Shown piece after piece: positions 8,289-17,982 of a DNA stretch of 64,000 bases. Below the pieces are notes generated by a model. The model did no database searches and was not told where the DNA came from. It saw only the letters and a list, made by a program, of their open reading frames with translations. Origin of the DNA: a bacterium. Lineage in GTDB: Bacteria > Babelota > Babeliae > Babelales > Babelaceae. The stretch's first letter is position 1, and each line of letters starts with the position of its first letter. Both the position numbers and the translations under genes were made by a program. The DNA is taken from contig JAEYYR010000002.1 in NCBI GenBank assembly GCA_023428375.1, positions 248,001 to 312,000 on the forward strand, read 5' to 3'.

Positions 8289-9416
8289 ATGATACTATTT
8301 ACACTGTTCTTTTTTATTAATTTTGTATTCTCTATCGATCAATCAACGCAACATTTGTGTAATTTTGTGCGTCTTCCAAAAGATGTTCATGATCGAATAG
8401 CGTTCTATTTGCCATTCTCAAATACCGCGTATCAAACCGATGAATCCCTTAGAAAACGAATACTTAAATCTGAAGGTATGGTAAAACAGGCTCAAATATC
8501 ACCAACTCAGTTGATTGCGATACAGGCTGACAATTTAGTAGTTGTTTGGCCGGAAAGTTTTATAATTCAACAAACACTTATTGATACCGATGATGCTGAG
8601 CGAGTTATAAATAAATTTTCGTATGGGCATAAGATTGGTATGAAACTGAATATTATAGAAGGTTTTGTTTTATCATCAACTTATAACTATCTTTTAGTTA
8701 AGATTCAACATTATGTTTTACGCAAAAACCAAAAAAATAATGATATCTATTGCCCAACGCACAAAATGCAGTGGTTCAAATTTGATGCTGAAAAAAAAAC
8801 ATATATTAATGAAAATTGCCTGATTTTTCCCTATTCAACAGTTAAATTAATGGCTATTTCAAACTTTGGAGAAATTGCTATTAAGAATGGCATTGGTGAA
8901 ATAGAGGTATATGATACCAACGGTATCAAACAATTAACAAAAAAACCTCAGTATTTAGAGAATGGCAAAGATGAGATTGCTTTAAGAGGAATGCCCGTCG
9001 ATTCGCTTGCTGGAATGGTAATACAACAATGTTTTAATGGACAAGGCACTAAAATTGCTATTCAACTACATTATTTATATGAATACTTTAAGGACAATGA
9101 TCAAAGTGATACAGTTTTTAATGATTTAACCAAAGAATGGTTTTTACGAAATTATCCAGAGTATTATCAAAAAATTGCAAAACTATTTGATCAAAATTAT
9201 TCCTCTGAAAGCTTGCTAAACAAACTATCATACTCAGATGGAATAGAGCTTCCCCCTTTAATACGATTTATCCAAGGTTTTGATGATACATGCCCCATCG
9301 AAATTATACTCTTAAGAGAAGATGAACCCTGGACCCTTGCAAAGTATTTTAGATCTAAATTAGTTTGTCATAAATTTAATGAGCAATGCGGTTTTACTAA
9401 TTTGTCTGAATCCTAA
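8289..9416 (+). CDS. Secreted F-box-like protein, paralogue 3
   Basis: A 375-residue paralogue. It has a hydrophobic signal (1-15), F-box-like LPKDVHDRIAFYL (29-41) and the C-terminal PWTLAKYF..KLVCHKFNEQCGF. It lacks the exact RIVDVLFNKQ block but has a related CFNGQGTKIAI segment at the same place, followed by H-Y-L-Y-E in all three copies. The 3' end is 70 bases before the preferred start of the GspE-like gene. A host-directed role is inferred from the secretion signal plus the F-box-like motif. Confidence 0.58.
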   Translation: MILFTLFFFINFVFSIDQSTQHLCNFVRLPKDVHDRIAFYLPFSNTAYQTDESLRKRILKSEGMVKQAQISPTQLIAIQADNLVVVWPESFIIQQTLIDTDDAERVINKFSYGHKIGMKLNIIEGFVLSSTYNYLLVKIQHYVLRKNQKNNDIYCPTHKMQWFKFDAEKKTYINENCLIFPYSTVKLMAISNFGEIAIKNGIGEIEVYDTNGIKQLTKKPQYLENGKDEIALRGMPVDSLAGMVIQQCFNGQGTKIAIQLHYLYEYFKDNDQSDTVFNDLTKEWFLRNYPEYYQKIAKLFDQNYSSESLLNKLSYSDGIELPPLIRFIQGFDDTCPIEIILLREDEPWTLAKYFRSKLVCHKFNEQCGFTNLSES

Positions 9417-9486
9417 TAAAATATCTTCTCTTACTAGTATATTTCTTGCTATGGTTACGCTAATGACATTTGCATTAGGGGGTACT

Positions 9487-10677
9487 ATGGAGCAAAAATT
9501 AGCGAGTAATAATTTTTTAATCGAAGACAACTTTGAAGTTGCTCCCGCCGTTCGCATAGTCAATGATCTTCTGCAGTTGGCATTAGTTAAGCGCGCATCC
9601 GATATTCATGGAGATCCATTAAGTGATACATTGCGCATCTCAATGCGCGTTGATGGAGTTTTGGAAGAAGTAGTGCGATTACCAGCGGATATAAGCTCCA
9701 ATATTATTGCCCGCATTAAAATTTTATCTCGACTTGATACGACCGAACGTCGTTTGCCGCAAGATGGTAAATTTTCTGTAGAAACGGATAATGGCATCAT
9801 TGATGTGCGTGTTGCAACATTTCCTACCATTTTTGGCGAACGTTTTGTGCTCAGAATTCTAGATCGCTTTACTCAATTAGTTTCTTTAGAAGAATCTGGT
9901 ATGTCATCAGATATGATTATGCAGTTACGAGAGTTGCTTAACAGGGATCATGGATTCTTTCTTGTTACGGGACCTACTGGTGTTGGTAAAACAACAACTC
10001 TTTATGCATTACTTAAAGAGTTGCAGCATCAAGGAAAAACCATTGTTACCCTAGAAGATCCGGTAGAATATACACTCGAAGGTATTTCACAAGGACAAAT
10101 AAATCAAGAAATTGGTTTTACCTTTGCACGCGGACTTAAAGCGTTAGTGCGTCACGATCCAGATGTTATCTTTGTAGGTGAGATTCGTGATGAAGAAACC
10201 GCGCGAATTGCTATTCAAGCATCTTTAACAGGGCATATTGTTTTGAGTACTCTTCACACTGGTGATGCGGTGAGTGCGGTAGCGCGTTTAATTGATATGG
10301 GAATCGAACCATTTTTAATCAACGCCTCGCTTTCTGGCGTTCTTGCGCAACGATTAGTCAAACGTTTGTGTGATGTTTGCAAAATTAAAGACGAAACCGC
10401 TATGTTAACGTGCGGGGCTTTTCCTGAGATTTATTCTTGCTGGATTGGTCAAGGGTGTGATACCTGTGAGAAGCGTGGATTCAAGGGACGCATTGGTATT
10501 TTTGAACTCTGTGTACCTTCTTCAGATTTTAAAAGTATGGTTGCTGTAAAACAAGATATTACGTTGTTAACCAAACAAGCCATCAATGATGGTATGCAGT
10601 TACTCGTAAATGATGCTGCAAAAAAAGTATCAAATGGATTGATTTCTGCAGAAGAAGTTATACGCTTAGTGGCATAA
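9487..10677 (+). CDS. GspE/PilB-family secretion or pilus assembly ATPase
   Basis: A 396-residue ATPase that would power a type II secretion system or type IV pilus. It has Walker A GPTGVGKTT (162-170), an Asp box, Walker B VIFVGEIRD (227-235), a His box around LHTGD, and a C-terminal CxxC...CxxC zinc motif (C295, C298, C324, C327) typical of GspE. It is shorter than full GspE because the N-terminal N1E domain is missing. ATG 9487 after TAGGGGG is preferred; upstream in-frame ATGs (9379, 9451) lie in or near the previous gene and lack such a site. No other secretion gene is adjacent. Confidence 0.88.
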   Translation: MEQKLASNNFLIEDNFEVAPAVRIVNDLLQLALVKRASDIHGDPLSDTLRISMRVDGVLEEVVRLPADISSNIIARIKILSRLDTTERRLPQDGKFSVETDNGIIDVRVATFPTIFGERFVLRILDRFTQLVSLEESGMSSDMIMQLRELLNRDHGFFLVTGPTGVGKTTTLYALLKELQHQGKTIVTLEDPVEYTLEGISQGQINQEIGFTFARGLKALVRHDPDVIFVGEIRDEETARIAIQASLTGHIVLSTLHTGDAVSAVARLIDMGIEPFLINASLSGVLAQRLVKRLCDVCKIKDETAMLTCGAFPEIYSCWIGQGCDTCEKRGFKGRIGIFELCVPSSDFKSMVAVKQDITLLTKQAINDGMQLLVNDAAKKVSNGLISAEEVIRLVA

Positions 10678-10707
10678 TTTGAGTATGCACTTTCCGGATG
10701 ATTATTT

Positions 10708-12180
10708 ATGACAATTTCTTTTCATATATGTATGGCTTTATTGGTGGTACTAGGTCAATATGCTATTTCATACGAAAAAATTATGTATGGATATTGTAAA
10801 GATAAGCCGCTAGAATCAGTGCAATTATCACCGAAATTGATTAATTCTTCGTCCACAATATTTCTAATGCGCGAAGACAGCTCAAAGACTTTAAAGAAAA
10901 TTTCAATTCCTTTTAACAAAAATGATTTTATTCATTTTCAATCATTGATTCATGACAACAAATATATTGAGAATTTGCCCAATGCGGTTATTGAAAGATT
11001 GCATGCAATTTCAATTTATTTTGAAACGCATGAGATAAGTACTACAATCGCTTCATTATTATGGGATGAATATAATAATGGGTATAACATTTCGTCAGAA
11101 ACGTTACGAGCAATGAAAAGAGAGCTTCGAATTGCTTCCACTGATAATAAATGCTTTAAGAAACAATTTGCAAAGTATTATGAAGGACTAGTCACTCCCT
11201 TACGAGAATTTGAAGCAATCGATTTTACCAGATTTTTTATTGGCCGGCGATTTATTGGATTTGTAGAAGAACGTCCAAAAAGTTTTTCATCACTATTTTC
11301 TTCCAAATATGTAGCATGCTTTATGGCGTTAAAAAAAGTTTTTAAAGATAATTCTCCATCGCTACAAGATTGTATAAGAAATAATGCATTGGTTACTATT
11401 GATATAGGTATAACTAATCTTGATTCAAGGTCATTTGTTTTTAGAGATGATAATAAAGGCTTTACTTTAATTGAATGTAAAAAAAATGGTGCATTGCATC
11501 GATGGGCGGATAAAAAATTAATTTCATATCGTTGTAATTTTCGTGATGTAAGTGATGTTATTGTAATTCCTCATGCTGGATTTTGGCTCATGTATCAGAA
11601 GCCACATCATCTACTTCTTTATTTATTTAAATTTGGCAATGATGAATATAGGTCAAATAATAAAGAATTTTATCCTTATCAACCGTGGTTTATAGAATTT
11701 GTGGATAAATTTAAGGAATATTCATATGTGTTTTTGAATTTTCAATCTACGAATGAATATGCCATTGCAGCCATACATAATAACAGCCAAATCCTTCATC
11801 ATTATTCACTTCAAGAATGGAACCATCATCCCAAAAGCAATGGAAGAACGGCAGCGTTTAATTGCATTCCTTATGATGCTGTAAATCAACGAAATTTTAA
11901 ACATTTCTGTAGTGAATTATTAACTCCTATGAACTCGTCTATTATTTCTATTTCTCCCGATAAGAAGTTAGTAGTGATTAAAAAGGACAATGAACTCTTT
12001 GCAGAAGACACAAACGGGATTTTTTCTAAAAAATTACTCACTTATGAGGGTCACGATGTTTATTTTCTTTCTAATACAGTGTTGTTGATTGAAAATATTG
12101 CAAAAAATCAGATGGTATTTTTTGATATGAGCCATTGGAATTTGAGTGAAACGCGATTTCTTCTTTCTTTAGCGCAATAA
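10708..12180 (+). CDS. Secreted protein with Skp1/BTB-like N-terminal domain
   Basis: A 490-residue protein with a signal peptide (about 1-21). Residues 38-120 follow the Skp1/BTB layout: a short strand, 'hydrophobic...S-S-T-I-F', an 'I-x-I-P-F' strand, then helices ending 'A-I-S-I-Y-F...A-S-L-L'. The remainder (about 215-480) is beta-rich with repeated short strand pairs, plausibly a propeller. It belongs to the same loose family as the proteins at 12288, 15044, 61267 and 62427. The fold call is by pattern only and needs a profile or structure search. Nothing suggests catalysis. Confidence 0.5.
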   Translation: MTISFHICMALLVVLGQYAISYEKIMYGYCKDKPLESVQLSPKLINSSSTIFLMREDSSKTLKKISIPFNKNDFIHFQSLIHDNKYIENLPNAVIERLHAISIYFETHEISTTIASLLWDEYNNGYNISSETLRAMKRELRIASTDNKCFKKQFAKYYEGLVTPLREFEAIDFTRFFIGRRFIGFVEERPKSFSSLFSSKYVACFMALKKVFKDNSPSLQDCIRNNALVTIDIGITNLDSRSFVFRDDNKGFTLIECKKNGALHRWADKKLISYRCNFRDVSDVIVIPHAGFWLMYQKPHHLLLYLFKFGNDEYRSNNKEFYPYQPWFIEFVDKFKEYSYVFLNFQSTNEYAIAAIHNNSQILHHYSLQEWNHHPKSNGRTAAFNCIPYDAVNQRNFKHFCSELLTPMNSSIISISPDKKLVVIKKDNELFAEDTNGIFSKKLLTYEGHDVYFLSNTVLLIENIAKNQMVFFDMSHWNLSETRFLLSLAQ

Positions 12181-12287
12181 TTAAATATAATTAATTAATT
12201 TCTAAAAACAGCAGCTAATAAGCAATATGTTGTTTTATCTTCAGCAACTTCTGTATCTTAAACGATATATGGGGGATTTATAAGGGG

Positions 12288-13844
12288 ATGAAGTTACTCA
12301 GTCTTTTATCTCTACTGATAGGCGGGACAACTCTTTTTGCTGCGGAAAATTCTCAAATCAACAACCAAAATATTGCTTGTATTACATCCCAGAATAAAAA
12401 ATATGTATTTTCCGATTTATTTGTTCAATCATCAAAAGTATTGAAAACTTTAAAAGAAGAAAACTGTACAGTTGTGCCTTTTGATTTTTCTTTTTCAAGA
12501 AATGTTCTTAAAAAAATTGACCAAGACTTAAAAATATATCGCTGGGTGAATCCAACGAGTATAGAAAAATGTATGATAGCCCATCAGCTTGAAATTGATT
12601 TGCATGCCGAACTCTTAATTGAAAGCTTGTGGAAACATGATAGAGAACGATTTTTTTCATTAGATGATTACAGGTTAGCAATTTTAAATACAGTTTTAAA
12701 AAGTGATAAAGCTAACGTTTTAAAATATAGCCTTCAAACAAATAAACCAAAAAAATTTAAATTTAGAAAATTTCAAGAAAAGGTTTACATTACGACTCAA
12801 GGTGTTGCATTCAAACCAATAGAACGTCCCGCTACTTCTGAATTTTTTATTCAAAAATTTATGATTGGTAAAAAAGGTTGTACCTGGATACGCTTTCCTT
12901 TGCCTTACTATTTTAATAGAGAATATTTTTCACTTGATTATTTTTTGTCACATAACAAGTATAACTTCTTAGTTGTCGAACAATCTTTACATGAAAATGA
13001 ACAATACAATCATTTGTTTGATAGTGATGATCATGTAGTAACAATTCGCACTCCTTATTTTGATAAAATTAAGTGTGAATACGATAAATCAAGAGGGTTG
13101 TTCTATGTGCTTTCAGCAAAACTACTGATGATGAGCAGTAATATTGAATTATCATTACAACGCTATGATATAGCGACTCAACCAAGAAAAATAGCTGATA
13201 TTTCTCATTTGGATGTTCGTTACTTGCTCAAACAGTTCCAGCTTGCCAAAAATATTAATAAAAACACGTTTGAATTTTTTGTGGATTTACTTGATGGTAA
13301 CGCTTATCTGCTCTATGAATCAGATGATCTTTGGCATGTTTTGGTTTTTTCTCCGCAGGCAACTCATGCTATGTACCATGCATTTGATCAAATACCAGTT
13401 ATTTCAGCGATCAAAGAAGGTTCCTTGATTCAGTTTTATCAAGCAAATAATCTTATCGTAGAATCATTTAATTTATCTACCAATAGATTTGCCCATATAT
13501 CAGAAATTCCGCTTGAAAATGCGACTGAAATATTTATTTCTCAGCATGGTAAATTTCTCGTCTTAAGAGAAGATGCTGAAGGAGTTTTCACGGATTATAT
13601 TTATGATGTTGATTCCGGGGGACTTTTATCCGATTATCACATGAAGAATCTGCCACAGATGACTGAATTTCGGGGCGATTCTTTTTTGTTGATGAAATTT
13701 TTACATGATGATGGTATTAGAAAACAATATGTTCTCATAAGTCTTCATAATCTAGAAGAACAAGTTAAGCATGCGCAGCAATTAACGATTCAAGAATTAA
13801 TTAGCTATTGCAAGAATTCTCGATTAGAAAAACTGCGTCATTAA
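12288..13844 (+). CDS. Secreted protein with Skp1/BTB-like N-terminal domain
   Basis: A 518-residue protein with a clear signal peptide (1-18, cleavage near FAA). Residues 29-112 resemble a Skp1/BTB unit: 'Y-V-F-S-D-L-F-V-Q-S-S-K-V-L', a short strand, then paired helices with 'A-H-Q-L-E-I'. The rest is beta-strand-rich. The ribosome site is AAGGGG before ATG 12288. The last three codons overlap, tail to tail, with a minus-strand gene ending at 13841. Family membership is shared with the 10708 and 15044 genes; function is unknown and a host-directed role is inferred. Confidence 0.5.
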   Translation: MKLLSLLSLLIGGTTLFAAENSQINNQNIACITSQNKKYVFSDLFVQSSKVLKTLKEENCTVVPFDFSFSRNVLKKIDQDLKIYRWVNPTSIEKCMIAHQLEIDLHAELLIESLWKHDRERFFSLDDYRLAILNTVLKSDKANVLKYSLQTNKPKKFKFRKFQEKVYITTQGVAFKPIERPATSEFFIQKFMIGKKGCTWIRFPLPYYFNREYFSLDYFLSHNKYNFLVVEQSLHENEQYNHLFDSDDHVVTIRTPYFDKIKCEYDKSRGLFYVLSAKLLMMSSNIELSLQRYDIATQPRKIADISHLDVRYLLKQFQLAKNINKNTFEFFVDLLDGNAYLLYESDDLWHVLVFSPQATHAMYHAFDQIPVISAIKEGSLIQFYQANNLIVESFNLSTNRFAHISEIPLENATEIFISQHGKFLVLREDAEGVFTDYIYDVDSGGLLSDYHMKNLPQMTEFRGDSFLLMKFLHDDGIRKQYVLISLHNLEEQVKHAQQLTIQELISYCKNSRLEKLRH

Positions 13845-14203
13845 TATAAGATAGATATTGATGGGATTTGTGGTGTTGTCTCAATACGAGTATTATATAT
13901 CGCAACTTTTTCACACTGCTGTAATATTTGCGTGCCAATACAAGTTAGATATTCACCGTGATGAATCAGTAAACTTGAAAATAATGAAAAATTTATTAAC
14001 CAAATTGCAACATCATACGTATCATCAACCGTTACATATTGATTTGGTTTTAGAATAATTCTTGATGTTGCCATCCCACCATAGGTTAAGTCATCATCGG
14101 GTGTTGTGATGGCAATAGTTCCAGCAGTTTTATTAACAATTACGGTTTTTTCTTGATAAGAATTTAATGATGTAAACAGGCACAGCAATAAGGCTAAAAT
14201 CAT
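13841..14203 (-). CDS. Small secreted protein, unknown function
   Basis: A 120-residue protein with an N-terminal hydrophobic signal (1-15), then a beta-rich domain with V-N-K-T-A-G-T-I-A-I near residue 23 and two cysteines near 88 and 97 that could form a disulfide. I do not recognise a family. Its stop codon overlaps the stop of the convergent 12288 gene. The upstream ribosome site is weak (AGAAAG). Confidence 0.5.
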   Translation of the reverse strand: MILALLLCLFTSLNSYQEKTVIVNKTAGTIAITTPDDDLTYGGMATSRIILKPNQYVTVDDTYDVAIWLINFSLFSSLLIHHGEYLTCIGTQILQQCEKVAIYNTRIETTPQIPSISILY

Positions 14204-14273
14204 ATATAACGTCTTTCTGAGTTTGAATTACTTTCAAGATTATACTTTTTTACTATCTGGCAAATGGCGATTT

Positions 14274-14301
14274 TTGTCAATGAGTCAGTGGTATCTATAC
14301 C
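14274..14301 (+). promoter_or_regulatory. Candidate promoter of the suf operon
   Basis: TTGTCA (14274-14279), a 16-base spacer and TATACC (14296-14301), about 84 bases before the sufC start, in the spacer between divergent genes. A plausible sigma-70-type promoter; no regulator site is identified. Confidence 0.4.
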
Positions 14302-14384
14302 TATTTATTGATCGTAAAATTCGTCTAAATCGCGGTAAGATGGCAGTTTTTCTGTATTCTGCTACTCTTTAATAGAGGTTACCT

Positions 14385-15044
14385 GTGTTAAAATTCGATT
14401 CGATTTCTCTCTTACGATCCCAAAAACAACTGTTATCTAATTTCAATATTGAACTTCCTGAGGGCTCTACTGTAGCTCTGGTGGGTCCTAATGGATCCGG
14501 TAAAAGTTCGTTGGCTTTAGGTCTTATGGGGCATCCAGAAATAGAGGTTCAAGGTTCAATTTTTTTTAAAAATGAGAATATTCTTCAGTTGCCGGCAGAA
14601 AAGCGGGCACGTCTAGGTATCTTTGTTTCCTTTCAGCATCCTCTTGAATTGCCTGGTGTTCAGTTGCGATTGTTTTTGCGTGAAGCACAACGATCTTGTG
14701 GGATTATTTTAGATTTAAAGCAGTTTGACCAACAGTTAAATGATTACTTAACGATGGTTGGGCTACCAAGCCATTATGCTGATCGTTATTATAATGTAGG
14801 TTTTTCGGGTGGCGAGAAGAAAAGGGTGGAATTGTTAACTATGCTTATGTTGAACCCTCAGTTAGTGGCACTTGATGAAATAGACTCTGGTCTTGATGCT
14901 CAAGGTATTGAAGCTTTAGTTTCATGTATACGGTTTTGGCGTTTAAAAAATCCTCAAGGCATTTTGATTATCATCTCCCATTATGAGTCACTATTAAACC
15001 AACTATCAATCGATAATAAAATTGCACTTAAGGCTATATTGTAA
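14385..15044 (+). CDS. sufC: Fe-S cluster assembly ATPase SufC
   Basis: A 219-residue soluble ABC ATPase of the SufBCD scaffold complex that builds iron-sulfur clusters. It has Walker A GPNGSGKS (34-41), signature SGGEKKR (141-147), Walker B LVALDEIDSGLD (160-171) and a late His switch. SufC is usually about 250 residues, so this copy is somewhat short. The start is GTG 14385 after AGAGG. Its stop codon TAA overlaps the next ATG by one base (TAATG), coupling it to an unrelated secreted protein rather than directly to sufB. Confidence 0.93.
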   Translation: MLKFDSISLLRSQKQLLSNFNIELPEGSTVALVGPNGSGKSSLALGLMGHPEIEVQGSIFFKNENILQLPAEKRARLGIFVSFQHPLELPGVQLRLFLREAQRSCGIILDLKQFDQQLNDYLTMVGLPSHYADRYYNVGFSGGEKKRVELLTMLMLNPQLVALDEIDSGLDAQGIEALVSCIRFWRLKNPQGILIIISHYESLLNQLSIDNKIALKAIL

Positions 15045-16654
15045 TGTTTTTAAGCATTTTTTTTCTTGTGACATTATCAATATATTCATCTGATGTCTTT
15101 GTGCGAACGACAGATATGAATGCATTTTCATCAAGCATTTGTCTATCACAAAAATTAAAAAAAGATTCACAATTAATACAAAGTTTAATTCAAGATCCTA
15201 TCTATGAAGGTAGACCGATAGAGCTTGAGTGTAGGTCTAAAACATTAGCAAGTCTGGAAACATTGTTGCAAAGTGATCTTCACAAAATATGTTTACCAGT
15301 TAAGAGAAAATCTCTCATAGATTTGTATGTAGTTGCACACCAAATGCAAATATCACAAGAATATATGCGGGCTATTCAGAGAGAATTATGTTATTCAATG
15401 GATGAATTTCGTAAGCTACCTGATGCAATTAAACCATTAATTAAGCATGATATTGCTTTAGATGCGGATATACAATATCAGCTCATTAAAAGCGCCTTAG
15501 CGTCAAAACTACCGACTCTCACCTTTGGCCAACAATTTACAGTGTTTGATAAAAAATATATTGGAAGATTCGATGATACATATAAAGAAGAAATTGAAGT
15601 AACCGAAACTAAAACTTTTTTTATAAATCGACAAATAAAAAAAATAAAAAGAACTCTTGAAACTCGCACGTTAGTTATATATTCACTTGAAAAGTTATTT
15701 CAGAATATAAATAATCCTCAGGGAGCGGTTGATCAAATAGAATTGGGATTAGTTGCGACCATTCCTCTACAGAATAAGCATTCAACGAGCCAAAGCTTAT
15801 TTATTAAAAGTTTTGGAAAATTTTTATTTGTTTGCGAACGATCTAAGCCGGGCTGCATTTCTGTGTATGATGATTTTGTAAAACTTGCTGATTTTCCTAC
15901 TTCAACTTCGATGAAAATAATTGCATTTAATCACACCTGTCCTAATAAAGTTGCTTGGGTATTACTGTATACGGGCAATCTTTTAGAAATTTCAAAAAAA
16001 TCTTGGGGAGGTACGCCTCAAAATAATTTGGCATTTAGTCGTGATATTGGTCCATCAGCGCTCTATGATTTATTGTTCGATAAAACGAGCAATTGTTATC
16101 GAATGGTTTACTTTTCTCCAAGTGTTGATAATGGTGAATCGATAACGCATGTTTCTTGGAAAAATGATTTTGATAAGGCCACACAACAGAGAATACAATT
16201 TCCTAGCACTATGCCCTTAAAAAGATTAGGGCTTGCTTATGGTAATAAAATATTTTTTTGCCGCTTTGATGAAAAAAAAATGGAAAAAGGTTTTATCGAA
16301 AAAGAATCTTACATTATTAAACACTTCCATAATGATTGTAAAGCGAAGTCACATTATGCAGGATTTGATTTATCTACGAATGGCCTTATTAATTATACTA
16401 CTGTTGGTGCACCAGGAAATTGTGTGAATTATATAGGTCATTCAATAAGTAATTTAGATTACTTAAATTTGGGTAATGATATACTACGTTGTGAAATTTT
16501 CGGAAGTTACCTTTTAAAGCACAATTATAATGGTATTACTATATCTTCTTTAAAGCCGCTTATGAAGTTGTATAAAGAATTGTTTCTCCAACCGAAAACG
16601 GAGAAAGTGCAAGAAATTCATAATAATAACAATGATGTGGCAGCTCTCAAATGA
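15044..16654 (+). CDS. Secreted Skp1/BTB-like protein inserted inside the suf operon
   Basis: A 536-residue protein with a signal peptide (about 1-16). Residues 28-115 give a Skp1/BTB-like layout: L-S-Q-K-L-K-K-D-S-Q-L-I, then I-E-L, then paired helices with V-V-A-H-Q-M-Q-I. The latter matches A-H-Q-L-E-I in the 12288 protein. The remainder is beta-rich. It starts one base inside the sufC stop (TAATG) and ends in an ATGA overlap with sufB, so it is translated as part of the suf mRNA although it looks like an exported effector. No Fe-S or Suf-related motif is visible. Confidence 0.55.
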   Translation: MFLSIFFLVTLSIYSSDVFVRTTDMNAFSSSICLSQKLKKDSQLIQSLIQDPIYEGRPIELECRSKTLASLETLLQSDLHKICLPVKRKSLIDLYVVAHQMQISQEYMRAIQRELCYSMDEFRKLPDAIKPLIKHDIALDADIQYQLIKSALASKLPTLTFGQQFTVFDKKYIGRFDDTYKEEIEVTETKTFFINRQIKKIKRTLETRTLVIYSLEKLFQNINNPQGAVDQIELGLVATIPLQNKHSTSQSLFIKSFGKFLFVCERSKPGCISVYDDFVKLADFPTSTSMKIIAFNHTCPNKVAWVLLYTGNLLEISKKSWGGTPQNNLAFSRDIGPSALYDLLFDKTSNCYRMVYFSPSVDNGESITHVSWKNDFDKATQQRIQFPSTMPLKRLGLAYGNKIFFCRFDEKKMEKGFIEKESYIIKHFHNDCKAKSHYAGFDLSTNGLINYTTVGAPGNCVNYIGHSISNLDYLNLGNDILRCEIFGSYLLKHNYNGITISSLKPLMKLYKELFLQPKTEKVQEIHNNNNDVAALK

Positions 16655-17982
16655 TCACGTCAAAAGGTTTAAATCAAGCACAAGTTATTTCAATTTCTCA
16701 GGCCAAAGGTGAACCTGAATGGATGTTGAATTTTCGGTTGAAAGCATTGGAAATTTTTGAATCCAGGCCCATGCCAACGTGGGGTGCGGATTTATCTGCT
16801 CTTGATCCACAAGATATTCATTATTATTTAAAACCATTTGATAAACAGCATAATTCATGGGACGATGTTCCACAGGATATTAAAGACACATTTGATGCCT
16901 TAGGTATTCCTCAAGCAGAGCGCACTATGCTTGCTGGGGTTGGTGCTCAATTTGATTCTGAAATCGTCTACAAAAGTTTAAAAAAAGAATGGTCGGATCT
17001 TGGTGTCATATTTTGTGATATTGAAACAGCGCTTAAAGAACATCCAGAATTAGTTCGACACTATTTTGCTAGTGTAATTCCTGCAAATGACAATAAATTT
17101 GCAGCACTTAATTCTGCGGTATGGAGTGGTGGAAGCTTTGTGTATGTTCCCAAAGGTGTGCGAATCTCTATGCCATTACAAGCATATTTTCGCATTAATG
17201 CATCCCAAATGGGACAATTTGAGCGTACGCTCATAATCGCTGAAGAAGATTCATTCGTTCATTATGTTGAAGGCTGCAGTGCCCCAGTATATAACAAAAC
17301 ATCGCTGCATAGCGCAGTGGTAGAAATTATTGCACATCCGCGATCTGAAGTACGATACACAACGATACAAAATTGGGCTCCAGATGTGTATAATTTGGTC
17401 ACCAAAAGGGCGATAGCCTATAAAGATGCTAAAGTTGCATGGATTGATGGAAATTTTGGTAGTGCCATCACTATGAAATATCCTTCCGTTGTTCTTAAAG
17501 AGCCTGGTGCAGAGGGTGAAGTTCTTTCAATTGCGGTTGCAGGTAAAGGACAACATCAAGATGCTGGTGCAAAGATGATTCATTTGGCACCGCATACCTC
17601 ATCAACTATTATTTCTAAATCAATTTCAAAAGATGGCGGACGTTCTAGTTATCGCGGCTTAGTTAAAGTGATTCCCGGTGCAAAACATGTTAAATCTCGA
17701 ATACAATGCGAGGCGCTGATACTTGATGCAGCCTCGCGTTCTGACACCTACCCAACGATGATTATTAATGAACCGCTGGTTGATATTGGCCATGAAGCTG
17801 CCGTGAATGCTATCAATGACGAACAATTGTTTTTATGTATGAGCCGTGGCATGTCTAAGCAAACAGCAATGGCGATGCTGGTAAATGGTTTTATTGAACC
17901 ATTTATAGCACAACTTCCTATGGAATATGCGGTAGAGATAAATCGTCTTATCGCGCATGAAATGGAAGGATCTATTGGATGA
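16651..17982 (+). CDS. sufB: Fe-S cluster assembly protein SufB
   Basis: A 443-residue scaffold subunit of SufBC2D. It shows the family pattern throughout: a W-S-D-L-G-V-I-F-C-D segment, A-A-L-N-S-A-V-W-S-G-G-S-F-V-Y-V-P-K, the beta-helix core and a C-terminal L-F-L-C-M-S-R-G helix region. Length is close to the family norm (about 465-495). It starts inside the preceding gene's stop (ATGA) and overlaps sufD the same way, so sufB and sufD are tightly coupled. Confidence 0.95.
   Translation: MITSKGLNQAQVISISQAKGEPEWMLNFRLKALEIFESRPMPTWGADLSALDPQDIHYYLKPFDKQHNSWDDVPQDIKDTFDALGIPQAERTMLAGVGAQFDSEIVYKSLKKEWSDLGVIFCDIETALKEHPELVRHYFASVIPANDNKFAALNSAVWSGGSFVYVPKGVRISMPLQAYFRINASQMGQFERTLIIAEEDSFVHYVEGCSAPVYNKTSLHSAVVEIIAHPRSEVRYTTIQNWAPDVYNLVTKRAIAYKDAKVAWIDGNFGSAITMKYPSVVLKEPGAEGEVLSIAVAGKGQHQDAGAKMIHLAPHTSSTIISKSISKDGGRSSYRGLVKVIPGAKHVKSRIQCEALILDAASRSDTYPTMIINEPLVDIGHEAAVNAINDEQLFLCMSRGMSKQTAMAMLVNGFIEPFIAQLPMEYAVEINRLIAHEMEGSIG

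Noticed and set aside
15044..16654. Possible new Suf-system component because of its place in the operon
   Set aside because: It has a signal peptide, a BTB-like N-terminal pattern and relatives outside suf loci (10708, 12288), so it is better read as a member of the secreted family.
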